Part shown: positions 61,203-64,000 of the stretch, in pieces
Layout of the letters: every line of letters begins with the position of its first letter
Position numbering within the stretch: the first letter of the stretch is position 1
From: Hoplostethus atlanticus
Lineage: Eukaryota; Chordata; Actinopteri; Trachichthyiformes; Trachichthyidae
Length of the DNA stretch: 64,000 bases
Assembly (NCBI GenBank): GCA_034670405.1
Contig: JAXDDX010000219.1
Location: 194,501-258,500, forward strand
Direction of reading: 5' to 3'
Notes under the pieces: model-generated
Databases searched by the model: none
Told to the model about the DNA's origin: nothing
What the model saw: only the letters and a program-made list of their open reading frames with translations
Position numbers and translations under genes: made by a program

Positions 61203-62519
61203 TTAATCTGTGAAATGTAGACGGCATAATAGGTCTCGGACAGCTCTTCCATCCTGGACATCTGCAGGGTGAATGGCATGGTCTTCCTCGGGGTCTGTTC
61301 CATTGTACGGCAGGTCTTTGCTCTCCTCTAATTGTGGCAACATTATGGAGAACAACACATGCCACAATAATGTCACATGCCCTCTCTGGGGTTACCCTGA
61401 GTCCACGTAAGCACTGGAACCGGGCTTTGAGCATGCCTATAGTCATTTCAACCCGGGCTCGAGTCCTGCAGTGGGCCACATTGAACCCCTGTTGGGGGCC
61501 CGGCTCAGGGTCAGGGTAAGGGGTCAACAGATTGGGCTGGCATGGGTACCCTCTGTCACCAAGCAGGTAGCCATCAAACTCTCCTGTAATTATATAGTGG
61601 GTACATTGTGTTAAAAGAGGGAGACAAGGGAATGATTGTTTGTCCAAAGCTTTACTTACCACCGTGCAAATCTGTTGGTCAGGCTACACTCACGATACAT
61701 GCGTGAGTCATGCACGGAGCCGGGCCACTTGGCTTCAACATTGGTGATCATATGTGTTGCATTACATATGATCTTGACAGTGCAGAGAATGAGAGATGTT
61801 AGTTGCAGCATATTGTGATGTATAGTCTCTGTTATTGTAAGACAGTAGTCAATGTACCTGCACATTAATGCTGTGAAACCCCTTCCAATTCACATAGACT
61901 CCTTCATTAACTGAAGGAGCTATGATGGGGATATGCGTGCCATCGATGCAGCCCATCACATTGGGAAACCCTGCAAAATAGCAATTAATTACTCATCCCA
62001 GGCTGAGGTCTCGGCAGAATGTCATTAACAGAATATAATTAAAAATATCGTCATTGCCTTCTACAGAATGATTTCTACATCAGTCACCTGCAATCCTGTG
62101 GAATTCCTCTTTGATGGTCATTAGGGGTTTGTGCCCAGGGAACACTACAAACATGTGCAGTAACCCTTTAAGAGCAAGGGACACTTTCCTTACGGCTCTA
62201 CATGCCGTTGCTTCACCAATGTGCTCTGCGTCGCCAATATTATAAAGAAAACTCCCGTTTGCAAAAAAAGAAGCGCAACGCAAAGACTTTGCTCTGATGT
62301 GAGAGCACGTCCGCGGTGTGTAACAGTCGAAATGAAAGGCCGGAGAAGGTTATTAAGATAAATTATAGATTGTGATGAAAAACGGTACCGTTCAAAGAGG
62401 TATTCATCGGGAAATGATAAAACATGTAATCGGGGTCTCAAAATCCTCTCCCGACGTAAGGCTTGGCGAATAACTTCGGCTTGGACATCTATCGCTTCAG
62501 CGAGGAAAGGACACGCCAT
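61203..62519 (-). pseudogene. Harbinger DDE transposase (HARBI1-like)
   Basis: Exon 1 (62519-62088) starts MACPFLAEAIDVQAEVIRQA and ends IKEEFHRIAG at a GT donor. Exon 2 (61970-61858) holds [10 protein letters not shown] with the first catalytic Asp. Exon 3 (from about 61773) holds WPGSVHDSRMY with the second Asp. Exon 4 (from 61583) holds GYLLGDRGYPC and TRARVEMTIGMLKARFQ with the catalytic Glu. The protein ends with DVQDGRAVRDLLCRLHF. Breaks: a frameshift in a homopolymer run near 62266, a frame change near 61290, and an unresolved exon 3/4 phase. The DDE triad is retained, so decay is recent or partly sequencing error. Confidence 0.85.
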
Positions 62520-62738
62520 GTCCGACAGCTGCTTCAGGTTCAGCAGAGGGAGGAGACAGGGAGAAAGTCAGGGTTTGTTCAAGAAAACCTGCCAGCGAGC
62601 AGGTTAGGTTCGCAGAGTCAGTTACCATGGTAACTGATTCAGAGTTTGAGTTACCTCTCTTTCTGGAACGGACCCCAGAATAGCTTTTTGAAACCCTGGT
62701 TGTTGGCGGTTGGCTTTGCAACCCTGCCCCCCATCACA

Positions 62739-63037
62739 GTTTGATCAATAATACATTTTGCACGATAAATCTTCTCAGATGCTGCACAGCTATCAGATCA
62801 GGAAATCATCCATATACAAAACTCCAAATAATGTTGGTGTGTGTGTGTGGGTGTGTGTAAATGTATGAAGAAAAAATCCTGTGTGTACACAAACAGCTAT
62901 ACATTTTATAAATCCGTCTCATGCTGAAAGATTTAGAGCCTCAATCATGAATTTCATTGAAGTTATAAATAAAAACTTGGTGTCAGATGACAGGAAGTGA
63001 TCCCTTCCTCAAATCCAATATAGAATGAAAGATAAAG
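62739..63037. other. Nothing recognised
   Basis: AT-rich flank of the nested element, with a short (GT)n at 62837-62858. Confidence 0.5.
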
Positions 63038-63081
63038 AGCTAGATCTGAATACCAGAGAGTCAGCACATTCTCTGATTGGC
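63038..63081 (+). repeat. 44-bp dispersed repeat, copy 2
   Basis: GAGCTAGATCTGAATACCAG followed by AGAGTCAGCACATTCTCTG; direct-orientation partner of 59266-59309. Confidence 0.8.
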
Positions 63082-63129
63082 CCGTTCCCTGTCGAGTCCT
63101 GCAAGTCAAATAAAACCAGAGTTCATTTA

Positions 63130-63160
63130 GTGTGTGTGTGTGTGTGTGTGTGGGGGGGGT
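63130..63160. repeat. (GT)n plus G-run
   Basis: About 11 GT units followed by eight G. Confidence 0.94.
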
Positions 63161-63322
63161 ATACACATCCTTAACAGTGTGAGTGCTGTGTTTATAGTGT
63201 TTCCTATTCCAGATGCATGTAGCGCTACGTGGCTACATCTGTCATGGAGGACACTCTGCACTCCTGTTGAATTACTGTTGGGCTTCGGCTCCATCCTCAA
63301 GAGGAACCAATTGGAAAACAAG

Positions 63323-63583
63323 TGGCTCCGTTCACACTGCAGGCCTTAATTGTGAATTCGGATTTTTGTGCTTAGATGTTTTTGTCAAACCGTTCACATT
63401 TGAAAGTGATCCATATCCGAAATGATCATGAGTAGACTTCTATCAACGAATGGTGTTGTGGGTACAGGACAGAAAGATCAGATTCCATTTTTGTGTTCAC
63501 ACTGCACTAAAAAATCTGATCTGCATCACATGTAGGCCAAAAAAAGATTTGGGACAATTTCACCTGTAGTGTGAACGCAGCCA
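63323..63583 (+). mobile_element. Short non-autonomous DNA transposon (MITE), 261 bp
   Basis: Left TIR TGGCTCCGTTCACACTGCAG and, from the minus strand, right TIR TGGCTGCGTTCACACTACAG match at 19 of 21 bases. The body contains AATTCGGATTTTTGTGCT and AAATCTGATCTGCATCACAT, familiar from abundant teleost non-autonomous elements. No target-site duplication is evident, so the superfamily (possibly hAT) is not assigned. Confidence 0.8.
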
Positions 63584-64000
63584 TATAGAGGTCATCATGG
63601 GCATACCTTCAGGAGGGGGCGTGTCCCTAGAGATACAGAAATAATACTATTTACCTTCAATTCAAGTTTATTGTACTGCTGTATGTCTGTCAGCTGGAAC
63701 ATAAATGTAACAGTGAGAGGTTGGATAGACGAAGACATGTTCAATGTAACTGTGATGTACATTTTTTATGAGCTGGGTGGAAACTCTTCATCACCGTGGC
63801 GAGCGGCTACTCCATCAGATCCATCCCTCGGAGTCTGACCCTGGCGTGTCGGCCGGCTATCGGGTTAAACATCTTGAACACTCGACACTGAGGACCTTAA
63901 AGGCCTTGGAGCTCCCCCTGCTCCAAGATGTAGCAGGAATGGGAAAAGAGAGCGACTCTGTTTAAATGCAGCGTTCAGAAGCATGTGTGCACCTTGGAAT
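63584..64000. other. Nothing recognised
   Basis: A plus frame at 63768-63965 has no known domain. TTCAATTCAAGTTTATTGTA near 63657 resembles a common teleost repeat head. Confidence 0.45.

Larger units (their letters stand above)
60218..62675. mobile_element. Harbinger (PIF/Harbinger) DNA transposon, 2.46 kb
   Basis: TIRs start GGGCCTGTTCCAAGAAGCAG on the left and, on the minus strand, GGGTCCGTTCCAGAAAGAGA on the right, with further similarity through AAACTCTGARTC. Both ends are bounded by CAG (60215-60217 and 62676-62678), a 3-bp duplication of the CWG type known for some fish Harbinger elements. Inside are the two expected genes in convergent orientation: a DDE transposase (minus) and a Myb-type accessory gene (plus). 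Confidence 0.9.
59765..62738 (+). mobile_element. Probable solo LTR, split by a Harbinger element
   Basis: The left part (59765-60214) begins TGTCATGG. It has a TATA box (TTTATAAA at 59877-59884) and a CGCTCAGCGCTTCAGTG start-site-like region. The right part (62679-62738) ends CCATCACA. The pentamer GTTTG occurs immediately outside both ends (59760-59764 and 62739-62743), fitting a 5-bp target-site duplication. Without the nested element the LTR would be about 515 bp. No internal retroelement genes are present. The five-base match could be chance, so confidence is moderate. Confidence 0.6.

Overview
The window looks like nuclear DNA of a ray-finned (teleost, probably percomorph) fish. The basis is its repeat content: very dense (CA/GT)n and (GA/CT)n microsatellites, tRNA-derived SINEs with the familiar teleost tail (…GCTTTGGATAAAAGCGTC…), a teleost-type Ty3/gypsy element, an intron-containing Harbinger transposon with its two-gene layout, Tc1/mariner and TTAA-flanked MITE-type repeats, and no bacterial-style gene packing. 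I recognise no host protein-coding gene. The region reads as intergenic or deep intronic sequence in which nearly all identifiable structure is transposon-derived or tandemly repeated. No candidate for a new multi-gene system was found; what is unusual here is repeat architecture.

Layout. 0-9 kb: SINE pieces, microsatellites and two exon-like minus-strand coding remnants of unknown identity (about 2.49-2.74 kb and 5.18-5.60 kb). 9.1-12.3 kb: a 10-bp-unit minisatellite next to an interspersed repeat (called E here), a block of old diverged tandem duplications, and a Tc1-like remnant. 12.3-24 kb: mostly unremarkable sequence with a compound CA minisatellite cluster (16.6-17.1 kb) and a probable solo LTR (22.98-23.33 kb). 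24.1-31.7 kb: a dispersed duplication with strong CpG decay in one copy, two more copies of repeat E, and two back-to-back minisatellites (34-bp and 15-bp units) beside the third copy of E. 35.2-36.2 kb: a TTAA-flanked transposon with about 200-bp terminal inverted repeats and a further 39-bp foldback inside. 37.3-37.6 kb: an 8-bp-unit array. 40.0-40.8 kb: six CA arrays. 42.4-45.2 kb: palindromes, a direct repeat pair and a 1.5-kb DNA transposon. 46.0-48.4 kb: a minisatellite that breaks into a damaged, rearranged gypsy element (minus strand) that keeps its 5' LTR and primer-binding site. 48.4-59 kb: SINE/LINE scraps and two very long pure (GA)n arrays. 59.8-62.7 kb: a two-gene Harbinger transposon inserted in a probable solo LTR, each with its own target-site duplication. 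63.3-63.6 kb: a short MITE whose truncated relative lies at 56.4 kb.

The only genes that work together are those of the Harbinger element: a minus-strand DDE transposase and a plus-strand Myb-type accessory protein, converging toward 61.2 kb. Both look damaged (frame breaks in the transposase, missing N-terminal part in the accessory gene). The gypsy remnant has gag, integrase zinc-finger, reverse transcriptase and RNase H pieces in a non-canonical order and cannot encode a functional polyprotein. All family assignments rest on motif recognition by eye; no database search was possible.
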